64,000 bases of DNA from Neobittarella massiliensis (ex Bilen et al. 2018) (GCF_900289145.1 NZ_OKQO01000003.1:248001-312000); one strand, 5' to 3'. Counted from the stretch's first letter, positions 50,095 to 58,822 are shown. Translations and numbers: made by a program. The notes: generated by a model from the letters alone, not told the origin.

Positions 50095-50721
50095 TCAGCG
50101 CTGGCCGCCGGGTTGCGTAGGTGCTTTAGGGGGCACAAAACGCCGCGTCTTTTTGCGCTTGCCCGGCTTTCTCACCGAGTAGCCGAAACTGCCCAACTTC
50201 TGCCCCAAAGCGAAGTACTCGCCATGGGCATAAGCGGCCAGGTCGGCCCGGTCCAGCTGCAGCCGACCGCTGTCGTCGATCAGCGACTCATCCACATCCA
50301 CCGCCACGATCTCGGCCAAAAACATCTCGTGGGTGCCCAGTGGCAGTATCTGCTGTACTCGGCACTCCAGCGCCAGCGGGCTCTCGGCGATCAGCGGTGC
50401 CGAGACCTGGCTGGCCTTTTCGGCGTGCAGGCCCATCAGGGCAAATTTATCCGTGTCGCGGCCTGAGCGCACCCCGCAAAAATCGGCCGCCCGCACCAAT
50501 TTTCGGGTGGTGAGATTGATGCAAAATGCACCGCTGTCTTTTATGAGACTGTAGGAGTGCCGCTGTGGCCGCAGCGAGATATAGGTCATGGCCGGGTGGG
50601 TGCATACGATACCGGTCCAGCCCACCGTCAAAGCGTTGGGGGCGTCGACCGTGCCGCAGCTGACCAGGGCCGGTGGCACCGGCGCCAGCAGCGCGCCTGG
50701 GCGCCAGATCTGTCTAGCCAT
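50095..50721 (-). CDS. Flavin reductase-like (FMN-binding split barrel) protein
   Basis: The 208-residue product fits the flavin reductase-like domain: PPALVSCGTVDAPNALTVGW near the N-terminus, ISLRPQRHSYSLIKDSGAFC, then NLTTRKLVRAADFCGVRSGR, and EMFLAEIVAVDVDE. Many clostridial members of this size are flavoredoxin-like, carrying FMN for electron transfer. The lysine/arginine-rich C-terminal tail is unusual. Monocistronic; partners are not evident. Confidence 0.88.
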   Translation of the reverse strand: MARQIWRPGALLAPVPPALVSCGTVDAPNALTVGWTGIVCTHPAMTYISLRPQRHSYSLIKDSGAFCINLTTRKLVRAADFCGVRSGRDTDKFALMGLHAEKASQVSAPLIAESPLALECRVQQILPLGTHEMFLAEIVAVDVDESLIDDSGRLQLDRADLAAYAHGEYFALGQKLGSFGYSVRKPGKRKKTRRFVPPKAPTQPGGQR

Positions 50722-50817
50722 TTAAGGTATCCTTTCCGGTGCCGGTCCGTCGCCTGGCACCCGCTTTTTTTCTATCATAACACACAATGACCGCCGGCAA
50801 AAGTGTTGCCGGGCAGA

Positions 50818-50846
50818 TTGCAGCTGAGACTAAAAAGGGGTATGAT
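50818..50846 (+). promoter_or_regulatory. Promoter of the MNT/HEPN pair
   Basis: TTGCAG (50818-50823), 17 bases, TATGAT (50841-50846), 75 bases before the GTG start. Confidence 0.65.
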
Positions 50847-50920
50847 AGGAATAGAGACAGATGAAAAAAGCGCCCTGATACCGCCACCGGCGGTGCGGCG
50901 CTCTAGAGGAGGTTACCGCT

Positions 50921-51235
50921 GTGCCAACACAGGATATGCGCGACGAGATGCGAGAAGTGGTGGCGGATATCGTCAGGCTCATCCACCCGGAAAAGATCAT
51001 TCTCTTCAGCCAAAAGCACTCGCTGCAGGGTGAGATGGTCAGCTTTAAATTGTGCGTAGTGGCTGACTGTGCCGATAAGGCCCAAACAGAGCGGCAGCTG
51101 TATCTCGAGATCGACAGTCCGGTCCCGTTCGATGTGGTGCTGTATACCCCCGAGGAGTTTGCGCAGTTAAAGGCGCTGCGCGGGACCTTTGCCTCAAAGG
51201 TGCGGGCGAAAGGCAAGGTGCTCTATGAGGCGTAG
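50921..51235 (+). CDS. MNT-type nucleotidyltransferase-like protein with degenerate active site
   Basis: The 104-residue product aligns with minimal nucleotidyltransferases in length and fold order (helix, KIILF strand, then FKLCVVAD strand and FDVVLYTPEEF). The catalytic elements are missing: GSxxxG reads SQKHSLQG and the DxD strand reads FKLCV. Active MNT antitoxins need both. I recall similar SFKLCVV variants in other Clostridia, so this may be a conserved non-catalytic subfamily. The GTG start follows AGAGGAGG. The HEPN gene overlaps its 3' end by 11 bases, the order usual for MNT-HEPN pairs. Confidence 0.78.
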   Translation: MPTQDMRDEMREVVADIVRLIHPEKIILFSQKHSLQGEMVSFKLCVVADCADKAQTERQLYLEIDSPVPFDVVLYTPEEFAQLKALRGTFASKVRAKGKVLYEA

Positions 51236-51662
51236 ACATGGCGGCAACGACAGCCGCCGCTATTACGACTGGATCGACAGAGCGCAGGAGGACCTGCAGA
51301 CTACCGAGGTACTGCTGCTGGCCGACAAGTGCTATTTTAGCTGCGCCTTCCACTGCCAGCAGGCCATTGAAAAAGCGCTAAAAGCTTACCTGCTGGTAAA
51401 GAGCGGCGACCTGGTCGACGGCCACAACCTGACCTGGCTCTGCAAGCAGGCCATGCGCCACGAGCGCGATTTTGACCAGTGGCTGGATGAGAGCGCCGCA
51501 CTCAACCGCTGCTACATCGAGACCCGCTACCCCACCGACATCCCCTACAATCTGTCGCACAAGCGGGTGCGCCGTTTTTACCAGATGGCCAAAGATATGT
51601 TCGAGTTCATCGACGACGCAGTAGACCGCGAGCTGGAGCGCAGAGAGGCTGGCCGCGCCTGA
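51225..51662 (+). CDS. HEPN-domain protein
   Basis: The 145-residue all-helical product has the HEPN pattern: YYDWIDRAQEDLQTTEVLLL, CYFSCAFHCQQAIEKALKAY, GHNLTWLCKQA and RCYIETRYPTDIPY, then a helix ending the four-helix bundle. HEPN proteins act as RNases or nucleotide-binding partners; in toxin pairs the active residues are R-x4-6-H. Here no clean R-x4-6-H is present at the usual position, so ribonuclease activity is uncertain. The ATG at 51225 lies within the end of the MNT frame, implying coupled translation. Confidence 0.82.
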   Translation: MRRRHGGNDSRRYYDWIDRAQEDLQTTEVLLLADKCYFSCAFHCQQAIEKALKAYLLVKSGDLVDGHNLTWLCKQAMRHERDFDQWLDESAALNRCYIETRYPTDIPYNLSHKRVRRFYQMAKDMFEFIDDAVDRELERREAGRA

Positions 51663-51766
51663 CAGGCGCTCTGCCAGCAGGCCCAGCACCCGCATGGGTG
51701 CTGTGTGTTACATTGTATAGGCCCTGCCGACCCCGCTGCCGGCAGGGCCCTGCTGCGCGTTGGGGC

Positions 51767-51796
51767 TTGTACTGCCGGGCGCGGCTGTGCTACAAT
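51767..51796 (+). promoter_or_regulatory. Promoter of rmuC
   Basis: TTGTAC (51767-51772), 18 bases, TACAAT (51791-51796), preceded by a GGCCCTGCC/GGCAGGGCC hairpin (51720-51749). Confidence 0.55.
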
Positions 51797-51859
51797 AGTA
51801 AACAAAAGTTCTTGCCGGTGCTGGGCCGGCAAAATCACAGTAAAGGACGGTTCACTTTT

Positions 51860-53194
51860 ATGGAGACCTTACTGCTGGGCCTGCTGACCCTCAATACGCT
51901 GCTGCTGGCGCTGCTCATATTTTTCACACTGCGCAAAAAGTCGGGTACCGGGGGCGACGAACGCGCTCTGCAGGCCCTGCGAGAGGCCCTGCTGAAAGAC
52001 GCCCGCGCCAACCGCGCCGACAGCCAGCAGATGGTACAGAGCAGCGTAAATGGGTTGGGCAGCGTGCTGGCCCAGTCGCAGCAGCAATTTACCGGCGTGC
52101 TCAACGAGCGCCTGCGGGAGCTCAATACTCAGTTGACCATCCGCCAAGACAGTCTGCAGCAGTCGGTGAGCGCCATGATGAAAAATACCGACAAGCGCAT
52201 GAGCGATTTCACTGCTCAAAACTACCGCCAGATGGAGGATATGCGCGATACCATCCAGCGCTCGGTGCGCGCACTGCAGCAGGACAATGCCCAGCAGCTG
52301 GATAAGATCCGCGGCACGGTGGACGAAAAGCTTCAAAAAACGCTGGAGGAGCGTATCGGCCGCTCGTTTGCGCTGGTCAGCGACCGTCTGGAACAGGTGT
52401 ACAAAGGCCTGGGCGAGATGCAGAATCTGGCCGCCGGGGTGGGGGACTTAAAAAAAGTGCTGGCCGGGGTAAAAACGCGCGGGATATTGGGTGAAGTGCA
52501 GCTGGGCGCTATTTTAGAGCAGGTGCTGGCCCCCGAGCAGTACGCCCAAAACGTAGCTACCCGCCCGGGCAGTAAAAATGTGGTGGAGTTCGCCGTAAAG
52601 CTGCCCGGCGATGGCCAGCAGCCGGTGTACCTGCCCATCGACGCCAAATTTCCCTACGACGCCTACGCTCAACTACAGGAGGCCTATGACGCCGGCGACA
52701 AGGGGCAGATCGACCTGCTGGGCAAAGAGCTGGAACGCCGCATCCGCAGTTTTGCCAAAGATATACGCGACAAGTATGTAGAGCCGCCCTATACCACCGA
52801 TTTTGCCATTTTGTTTTTGCCGGTAGAGGGGCTGTATGCCGAGGCGGTGCGCCGGGGCCTGGTCGAGGTGCTGCAGCGCGATTACAAGGTCAATCTGGCT
52901 GGCCCCACAACCATGGCCGCGCTGCTCAACAGCCTGCAGATGGGCTTTAAAACACTGGCGATCCAAAAGCGCTCGGGCGAGGTGTGGCAGGTGTTGGGGG
53001 CGGTAAAGACCGAGTTTGCCAAATTCGAGCAGGCTCTCACCGCCACCCGGCAGCGGCTGGAACAGGCCGGCAACGAGCTCGACAATCTGGTGGGGGTGCG
53101 CACCCGCCAGATACGCCGCAAGCTAAAAGATGTCAGCACGCTGGGCGAGGACGAAGCGGCCCGCATCCTGCCCGCCGGCGATCTGCCGGAATAG
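51860..53194 (+). CDS. rmuC: DNA recombination protein RmuC
   Basis: The 444-residue product has an N-terminal membrane anchor (about residues 3-22), a long coiled coil (about 30-180, glutamine-rich) and the RmuC nuclease-like domain. The latter shows GVKTRGILGEVQLGAILEQV, EFAVKLPGDGQQPVYLPIDA and KFPYDAY, then PPYTTDFAILFLPVEGLYAE and a C-terminal helix pair. RmuC limits inversions at short inverted repeats and has a PD-(D/E)xK-like fold. ATG 51860 follows AAAGGACGG; the longer frame would start upstream of the promoter. Confidence 0.94.
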   Translation: METLLLGLLTLNTLLLALLIFFTLRKKSGTGGDERALQALREALLKDARANRADSQQMVQSSVNGLGSVLAQSQQQFTGVLNERLRELNTQLTIRQDSLQQSVSAMMKNTDKRMSDFTAQNYRQMEDMRDTIQRSVRALQQDNAQQLDKIRGTVDEKLQKTLEERIGRSFALVSDRLEQVYKGLGEMQNLAAGVGDLKKVLAGVKTRGILGEVQLGAILEQVLAPEQYAQNVATRPGSKNVVEFAVKLPGDGQQPVYLPIDAKFPYDAYAQLQEAYDAGDKGQIDLLGKELERRIRSFAKDIRDKYVEPPYTTDFAILFLPVEGLYAEAVRRGLVEVLQRDYKVNLAGPTTMAALLNSLQMGFKTLAIQKRSGEVWQVLGAVKTEFAKFEQALTATRQRLEQAGNELDNLVGVRTRQIRRKLKDVSTLGEDEAARILPAGDLPE

Positions 53195-53229
53195 CCGCTG
53201 CCGCCAGCACGGCAGTTCAGTAAGTAATA

Positions 53230-53277
53230 CCGCCCGCACCGCCCAGGCTTCATCAGCGCATGGGGCGGTGCGGACGG
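53230..53277. terminator. Convergent hairpin between rmuC and the ferritin-like gene
   Basis: CCGCCCGCACCGCCC pairs with GGGCGGTGCGGACGG with one mismatch. There is no T-tract on either side, so termination is less certain. Confidence 0.6.
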
Positions 53278-53309
53278 TATGGAAACAGGCAGCTTCTGCC
53301 GTACTTGAC

Positions 53310-53735
53310 CTACTCGCCTAAAAACGACTTCATGGTCTCGATGTTATCCTGCTCGGTCTCGATCAGGCGCTGGGTGAGCGCGCGCACTTCTTCATCGGCG
53401 CCGGCCTGTTCTTTTAAGTGTTTGGTGGCCTGCACTACGCCCATCGTGCTGCCCTGGATCATCATCTGGGCAATATGAGATGGGGACTGATCGGCGATGG
53501 TCTTCATCTCGATCATCATGTAGGCCGAGAACTTGGCCATGGTCCCGTTTTCGCCCAAGTCGGTACCGGCCATTCGCTCGGCCTCATCGGCGATATTGCG
53601 GTACTCCTCTTTCTGGGTCATCAGCGCCACCTTAAAGCGGTCGTCGTCGACGATATCCAGCAGGTGGGCGATCGTGTCGATCCCCATTTTTACGTTTTTG
53701 TGTACAAAGTTGAGCAGTTCGGTATTTTGATCCAT
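53310..53735 (-). CDS. Conserved helical protein, possibly ferritin-like (DUF2383-type)
   Basis: The 141-residue product is all-helical and reads like a four-helix bundle: NFVHKNVKMGIDTIAHLLDI, FKVALMTQKEEYRNIADEAE, AYMMIEMKTIADQSPSHIAQ and MMIQGSTMGVVQATKHLKEQ. I recognise it as a protein common in Clostridia. It resembles DUF2383/ferritin-like bundles, but the metal-binding E..H spacing is not convincing. AAGGAGGTCTTTC precedes the ATG. No function can be assigned. Confidence 0.8.
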   Translation of the reverse strand: MDQNTELLNFVHKNVKMGIDTIAHLLDIVDDDRFKVALMTQKEEYRNIADEAERMAGTDLGENGTMAKFSAYMMIEMKTIADQSPSHIAQMMIQGSTMGVVQATKHLKEQAGADEEVRALTQRLIETEQDNIETMKSFLGE

Positions 53736-53874
53736 AATAGAAAGACCTCCTTTTCTCTACCTGTAGTATGGGGTGCAAAAGGGCTGTTTAGTCGCTGGCG
53801 CGCCCGCCAGATAGTTGCTTTTTTTGCCCGATAACAGCGGAGAGAACTCTTTGCAGAAAGTAGCAAAATACTAC

Positions 53875-53903
53875 TTGACTTTTACTGGTCGGATCAGTAT
53901 ACT
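53875..53903 (+). promoter_or_regulatory. Promoter of tRNA-Ser
   Basis: TTGACT (53875-53880), 17 bases, TATACT (53898-53903), 38 bases before the mature tRNA. Confidence 0.88.
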
Positions 53904-53941
53904 ATAGAAGTACTCGCTGCGAAAACGGCGAGTATCTGTAT

Positions 53942-54033
53942 GGAAAGATGGCTGAGCTGGTCGAAGGCGCACGACTGGAACTCGTGTAGGCGGTGATACC
54001 GTCTCGAGGGTTCGAATCCCTCTCTTTCCGCCA
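53942..54033 (+). tRNA. tRNA-Ser (anticodon GGA)
   Basis: A 92-base class II tRNA with encoded CCA. The acceptor stem GGAAAGA pairs with TCTTTCC, the D arm contains GCTGAGCTGG, the anticodon stem CACGA/TCGTG carries loop CTGGAAC (anticodon GGA), a long variable arm follows, and the T loop is GGGTTCGAATCCC. It reads serine UCC/UCU codons. Confidence 0.97.
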
Positions 54034-54034
54034 A

Positions 54035-54071
54035 GAGAAAAGCTGCTTTTTAAGTGGCTTTTCTTTTTTTG
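54035..54071 (+). terminator. Terminator of the tRNA gene
   Basis: AGAAAAGC pairs with GCTTTTCT and is followed by six T residues, directly after the CCA end. Confidence 0.9.
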
Positions 54072-54085
54072 TCTCTGCATTTTAT

Positions 54086-54120
54086 AGGGGTCCCGCCACA
54101 TCAGTTCGGGACCTCTTTTT
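54086..54120. terminator. Second terminator hairpin downstream of the tRNA
   Basis: AGG-GGTCCCG pairs with CGGGACC-TCT and runs into TTTTT. Confidence 0.75.
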
Positions 54121-54296
54121 CTTTTGGAGCGGCAGCTCTTAAAAACAGCAGGAAATATCATGTCGCTGTAATGATCGCCTGCTAAACTGTAAAGAGCAGC
54201 TGCATAAGTTCCCGGCAGGGCGCTGACCGTTGGCCGGTACAGCTGCGCTGCCCAGGTCAACTACATTTTACACACCGAGACAGGGAGGCAAAAATT

Positions 54297-55415
54297 ATGC
54301 CCACGATACAGACACACACGCTATCTCTCAGCGGCACCAGTTACGAAGTGGGGCTCCAGCTGGGGCACGTGATACGCCAAGACCCGGCGCTGCTGTCAAA
54401 CCACACGGCCGGTATGAGCGGGTTTGGCCCCGCGCAGGTGGCCGAGGCGGCAGCGCTGTTTGACCGCTGGTGCCCAGGTCTAAACGAGGAGCTGGCCGGT
54501 TTGGCCGATGCGCTGGCTGTACGGCCAGAAAAGCTCTTTTATTACAGCATGACCTATCTGCTGCCCCGGTGCAGTCATGTGGCGCTGTTGTCGGCCGTCA
54601 CCGCCGACGGCAAACCACTGCTGGCCCGCAACTACGAGTTTAGTCATCAGGCAGAGGATTTTTGCCTGGTACGCACCGCTGTAAAGGGGAAATACGCCCA
54701 TCTGGGGACCAGCGTGCTCCACCTGGGGCGGGATGACGGCATCAATGAGCACGGGCTGGCAGTGACCATCAGCTCCTGCGGGTTCCCGGTCGGGGCGCTC
54801 CCCTACATGCGCGCCCCCAAAAATAAAGGATTACAATTTTGGGCGGTGACCCGTGCGCTGCTGGAAAATTGCCGCGACGTCAGCGAGGCGCTGGCCTGTT
54901 TAGAGGGTATGCCCATCGCCTATAATCTCAATCTGATCCTGCTGGATCGCAGCGGCCGCGCCGCACTGTTCGAGACGCTGGATGGCCGCCGCGCGCAAAA
55001 GGTGATAGAGCCCGACAGCGCCCAGCAGATGTTGTGGGCCACCAACCACGCGGTGCTGCCCCAGCTGGCTGCGATCGAGCCCCAGGTAATGGCCCACTCG
55101 GCCAGACGGTACGATTATATCGGTCAGCAGCTGGGCGGCAAGACCGGCATCACGGTGCCGGCGCTCAAAAATATGCTGTTGGCCGAATATCCAAACGGGT
55201 TGTGCTGCCACTATTTCGACGAGTTTTTCGGCACCACCAAAAGTATGCTCCTCTCACCGGCCGACGGCACTGTAGAGCTCTGCTGGGGCGGGGAAGCGGC
55301 TAACGGTTGGCGGACCTACAGCGTGGCTCAGCCGCTGACAGACAGCGCCGCCACGGCGTCTATCCAGCTCAAAAAAGCAGCGCCTGGCACCTACGACTGG
55401 CTGCCGCTGGGCTGA
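54297..55415 (+). CDS. C45-family peptidase/acyltransferase-like Ntn hydrolase
   Basis: The 372-residue product resembles the C45 family (isopenicillin N acyltransferase-like Ntn hydrolases). The likely catalytic cysteine is in LLPRCSHVALLSA (about residue 99), which becomes N-terminal after autocleavage, followed by ADGKPLLARNYEFS, INEHGLAVTISSCGFP and WATNHAVLPQL. Such enzymes cleave or form amide bonds on acylated amines or bile-salt-like compounds. AGGGAGG precedes the ATG. An AraC regulator starts 16 bases after the stop, suggesting joint expression. Substrate unknown. Confidence 0.87.
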   Translation: MPTIQTHTLSLSGTSYEVGLQLGHVIRQDPALLSNHTAGMSGFGPAQVAEAAALFDRWCPGLNEELAGLADALAVRPEKLFYYSMTYLLPRCSHVALLSAVTADGKPLLARNYEFSHQAEDFCLVRTAVKGKYAHLGTSVLHLGRDDGINEHGLAVTISSCGFPVGALPYMRAPKNKGLQFWAVTRALLENCRDVSEALACLEGMPIAYNLNLILLDRSGRAALFETLDGRRAQKVIEPDSAQQMLWATNHAVLPQLAAIEPQVMAHSARRYDYIGQQLGGKTGITVPALKNMLLAEYPNGLCCHYFDEFFGTTKSMLLSPADGTVELCWGGEAANGWRTYSVAQPLTDSAATASIQLKKAAPGTYDWLPLG

Positions 55416-55431
55416 CAGAAAGGGGCGAACA

Positions 55432-56307
55432 GTGGACTATAAAAAAGCGCTGGAACAGGCGATCGTGTACATCGAGAGCCGTTTGGGAGAAGATATTCGG
55501 GTAGAGGAAGTGGCCCGTGCCGTCGGGTACTCCTACTATCATCTAAACCGGCAGTTCTCGGCAGTTTTGGGGGAGAGCGTGGGCAGCTATATCAAAAAAC
55601 GCCGTCTGGCCGACGCCGCCCAAAAGCTGCTCTACAGCAATAAAAAAGTCATTGATATCGCCATCGAGAGCGGCTTTGACTCTCCCGAGGCATTTAGCCG
55701 CGCCTTTAAGGTTTCTTTTCACGCCAGCCCGCAGTCCTACCGGCGGCAGCGGCTAAATACCTTTGTCAGCGCCAAGTGGCAGCTGGATACCGAGCGGCTG
55801 GACCACTTGGCCAGCAATGTGACGGTACACCCCCAGATCGTGACGCTGCCGCCGATCAAGGTTGCTGGTCTGCGCGGCGAGACCACTCTGCACGATAACC
55901 GTCTGCGACAGCTGTGGGAGCGGGTCAATACCGTTTATACGCAGATCCCCAACCGGCTGCCCAGTGCCCGCGGGTTCGGCATCTGTGAGGCCTGTCACGA
56001 AAACACCGTCTACACCATGAACGACCAGGTGCTGTTCAGTGAGGTAGCCGGCGTGGAAGTGTCCTCTTTTGTGGGGCTGCCAGAGCCATTTGTGCGCAAA
56101 GAGCTGCCCGGTGGGCGGTATGCGGTGTTCACCCACCGCGGCTCGCTGCGCCGCCTGCCACAGACCTTTGCCTATATCTGGGGCACCTGGTTTTTAAACA
56201 CCAGAGAACAGCTGGACGACCGAGAGGATTTTGAGCTTTACGATCGGCGCTTTCTGGGGTATGATCACCCCGATTCAGAGGTAGACCTGTACATCCCTGT
56301 GCGGTAG
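55432..56307 (+). CDS. AraC-family regulator with GyrI-like effector domain
   Basis: The 291-residue product has an N-terminal AraC helix-turn-helix pair (about residues 8-105; VEEVARAVGYSYYHLNRQFS, VIDIAIESGFDSPEAFSRAF) and a C-terminal GyrI-like small-molecule domain (about 130-290). The latter shows LPPIKVAGLRGETTL and LPGGRYAVFTHRG, ending DSEVDLYIPVR. This layout matches Rob/BmrR-style multidrug-responsive activators. The GTG start follows AAAGGGGCG. It probably regulates its own operon with the C45-type enzyme. Confidence 0.93.
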   Translation: MDYKKALEQAIVYIESRLGEDIRVEEVARAVGYSYYHLNRQFSAVLGESVGSYIKKRRLADAAQKLLYSNKKVIDIAIESGFDSPEAFSRAFKVSFHASPQSYRRQRLNTFVSAKWQLDTERLDHLASNVTVHPQIVTLPPIKVAGLRGETTLHDNRLRQLWERVNTVYTQIPNRLPSARGFGICEACHENTVYTMNDQVLFSEVAGVEVSSFVGLPEPFVRKELPGGRYAVFTHRGSLRRLPQTFAYIWGTWFLNTREQLDDREDFELYDRRFLGYDHPDSEVDLYIPVR

Positions 56308-56470
56308 ATATGTCACGAAACATCGCGGGCATATGTTTTCGCGGATGGCCATATCATACAGATGGGGATCACCGCGACCGTGACCTGTTTTATACATTCA
56401 GCCCGGCCACCGCGGCCGTAAAGATCGGCGCCGGCTACCTGCAGCCTTGTAAGATTGAACACAAAAAATA

Positions 56471-56508
56471 GAGAGAGCAGACCCTATTGTGCGGGGTCTG
56501 CTCTCTCT
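56471..56508. terminator. Terminator hairpin
   Basis: GAGAGAGCAGACCC pairs with GGGTCTGCTCTCTC. The A-tract at 56462-56467 becomes a U-tract for minus-strand transcripts, so it ends the PNPOx-like gene; it may also end the AraC gene. Confidence 0.85.
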
Positions 56509-56539
56509 GTCATTTACAGATGGTACGCACTGCGCCGCT

Positions 56540-56962
56540 CTACTCCACTGTAAAATCTTCCGAGGAAAAATTGCGATAATAGCGGCCGCGCTGCGCTAAA
56601 AAGCGCAGTACACAGTAGTCGGGGTCGGTCACCCCCTGTGGGTAGTAGAGCGTATCGCCGTCCTGCCAAATGCGCTGTTTGCTCTCGCTGTCCTCCAGTA
56701 CCTCTACAGTGCCCAGTAGCATCACACCGCGAAAAAAGCGGCGGTCGCAAAAATAGATACAGGCCTTGGGTTCGCGCCGATACTGGGCCACCCGCATGGA
56801 GGAGGTGTTGGTGGTAAAATAAAAGGTCTTTAGCCCCTCCCGCAGCCGCGGTTTTAACATGGCCTTGATATTGGGGTAGCCATCTTCAGATACTGAACCC
56901 AAAAACGCTACCGTCTGTTTGTCGATCAGGTTGCCAATGGTCTTTTCTACGTCTCTCATCAT
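56540..56962 (-). CDS. Pyridoxamine 5'-phosphate oxidase-like flavin-binding protein
   Basis: The 140-residue product is a single FMN-binding split barrel of the PNPOx-like family: KQTVAFLGSVSEDGYPNIKA at the N-terminus, FYFTTNTSSMRVAQYRREP, ACIYFCDRRFFRGVMLLGTV, and a C-terminal VLRFLAQRGRYY. Proteins of this size are usually general-stress (GS26-type) or F420/FMN-dependent oxidoreductases rather than true PdxH. ATG 56962 is chosen with AGAGGAGAA upstream; an immediately following ATG is equally possible. Confidence 0.88.
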   Translation of the reverse strand: MMRDVEKTIGNLIDKQTVAFLGSVSEDGYPNIKAMLKPRLREGLKTFYFTTNTSSMRVAQYRREPKACIYFCDRRFFRGVMLLGTVEVLEDSESKQRIWQDGDTLYYPQGVTDPDYCVLRFLAQRGRYYRNFSSEDFTVE

Positions 56963-57949
56963 GTTCTCCTCTGTGCAGTAGCAGTTAGCCGGCCCGGCAC
57001 CGGCAGCCTGATACAGCTGAATGTCCGCCCAGGTCTGCACGGGTCTGCCCGATGCCGCCCGTTCCCGCTGTATCTTGCAGATTATTTGATGCGGTGATCC
57101 GTCTACTCAGCCTGCTCTGGCAGTACATGTTTGGCCCAATGTGTACTGGCCGGACCGTATCGAGAAGGTTGCTGCCTGGCGAAATACGTAATGTATAGGG
57201 GGCTAAAGTGCCGCTTTCATTTGGATCTATCTCACAGTATACGTCGTTTGCCGGCCAAAGAAAAGGTGATCCTGTGCAGCATATACCAAAAATGGGAGAA
57301 AGTAGAGTGTGGTAAACTACATAAACAGAAGGAGAGATACCTGTACAGTTTACACAAGTGTAGGTAAAGATAGGTCTATGACCGGGTAGAGTAGGTCAGA
57401 AAGACCAGTCAAAACCATCCTTATACGGTATAAGCTGGGCAGGATATCTAAACAGACCGGTATTTTGCGTGTGGGCTAGCTACCGCCAAACGCCCTCAAA
57501 CCACGGCCGAAAGCACTTTTTATTGTGAAAGATGCTATTGTTGAATACTACTAAGCATCGACAATATTTTTTATAAAGTTTGGATGTTTAGCCGTATTTC
57601 AAAAAGGGAATTGCGCTTTTTGAACGGTGGTGTTATGCTAAAGGCGTCAACTGAATACCGAGATCAGCATTCGTATAAGCCTGCGAATACGGCGCAGGAG
57701 TATCTACGGGACAACCGGAAATTGTCGTACGCTATGAATGTGTTTTTTCAGCTATTTCTAAAAATCGAGATAGCTCTATTCGAGTTCGCTTTTTTGCGCT
57801 CGCAGAGATTGAACACATTCGTGTACATCTTCTGCGGGCGCTTTTTACGTTGACAGAGATCGCTTTTTACAGGGGACGCCCCTGTAGGGATATTTGGGAC
57901 AGGCGTTCTGGCCACCGCGGCCAGAACACGGCAAAAGTGGAGGTAGACA
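56963..57949. other. Gene-free, lower-GC spacer before the nucleoside operon
   Basis: Nearly 1 kb without a convincing gene; the longest frames (near 57131-57367 and 57584-57853) have no ribosome binding site or recognisable product. GC content drops between about 57200 and 57860. The right end holds two perfect hairpins described separately. It may contain a distant promoter or a decayed gene. Confidence 0.45.
57868..57927 (+). promoter_or_regulatory. Leader of the phosphorylase gene with two perfect hairpins
   Basis: TACAGGGG, three bases, CCCCTGTA (57868-57886), then GTTCTGGCC, five bases, GGCCAGAAC (57905-57927), 23 bases before the start codon. No T-tracts follow, so they are more likely regulatory structures or operators than terminators. 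A TTGACA lies at 57850-57855. Confidence 0.5.
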
Positions 57950-58822
57950 ATGATCGTAAACGAGATCCCCAAGGTCACATATGCCATTATCGGCGGCTCG
58001 GGCACCTGGGCTGGTGAATTCCCCGAAACGGTGGGGCTCGACGGCGTGCGCGTCCTGCAAAAAGACATGGAGTTCGAGACGCCTTTCGGCACGACCATGC
58101 CCATGAAGCTCATCGAGCTCGACGGCTCTATCACCGCCGACGGCAAAGCCCGCCAGCTGCTCACCGTTCCGTTCCACGGCTTCCACGGGTTGGCTCCTGA
58201 GGGCTGTCCCAGCGAGCAGATATTCTGGGTTTTCCAGCAGGCCGGGGTCAAATACATCGTGGCTGAAGGCAGCGGCGGCAGTGCCAACCCGCTGATGGAC
58301 CCGGGCGATATCATTATCCCCCACGACCTGTTCGACTTTACCAAACGCCCCTCGAACATCCATAAATTCACCCGCAACATCGTGCGCATGCAGTCGCCGC
58401 TGTGCCCCGACCTGCGCGAGCTGCTCATCAAATTTGCCCGTGAGCAGTACGACCGGGTGTTCCCCCGCGGCGTGTACGCCAACACCGAGCCCCCGCGCTT
58501 TGAGACCGAGACCGAGATCAAATTCCTGCAGTCGGTGGGCTGTGATATCTCCGGTCATACCATCGTGCCGGAGTGCTACCTGGCTCGGGCCATCGGCGCC
58601 TGCTACGCCTCCTGCTACATCGTCTCCAACTACGCCGAAGGGGTGGAGAGCACCAACTGGGCCGGCTCCTCCATCTTCGACTGGTACCGTAACTGCGGCC
58701 AGAAAATGGGCACCATCACGCTGAAGACCATCGCCGCCATCGTGCCCGACGAGAAACACTGCCACTGCGCCGACTACCTTATCGAGGTGCCCGAGAACGT
58801 GCGTGAGCGCATCGGCCAGTAA
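57950..58822 (+). CDS. Purine nucleoside/MTA phosphorylase family protein
   Basis: The 290-residue product fits the PNP/MTA phosphorylase family: phosphate loop AIIGGSGTWAGEF at the N-terminus, VPFHGFHG where RHGRGH is usual, VAEGSGGSANPLMDPGDIII, then HDLFDFTKRP and a C-terminal CGCD-like stretch TIAAIVPDEKHCHCADY. It should cleave a purine nucleoside or 5'-methylthioadenosine with phosphate. Loop differences leave substrate choice open. GTGGAGGTAGACA precedes the ATG. It lies 79 bases before the BMP lipoprotein gene of a nucleoside ABC transporter, supporting nucleoside salvage. Confidence 0.87.
   Translation: MIVNEIPKVTYAIIGGSGTWAGEFPETVGLDGVRVLQKDMEFETPFGTTMPMKLIELDGSITADGKARQLLTVPFHGFHGLAPEGCPSEQIFWVFQQAGVKYIVAEGSGGSANPLMDPGDIIIPHDLFDFTKRPSNIHKFTRNIVRMQSPLCPDLRELLIKFAREQYDRVFPRGVYANTEPPRFETETEIKFLQSVGCDISGHTIVPECYLARAIGACYASCYIVSNYAEGVESTNWAGSSIFDWYRNCGQKMGTITLKTIAAIVPDEKHCHCADYLIEVPENVRERIGQ

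Noticed and set aside
57584-57853. 89-codon frame in the spacer before the phosphorylase gene
   Set aside because: No ribosome binding site and no recognisable product; the hydrophobic end is reached by chance in AT-richer DNA.
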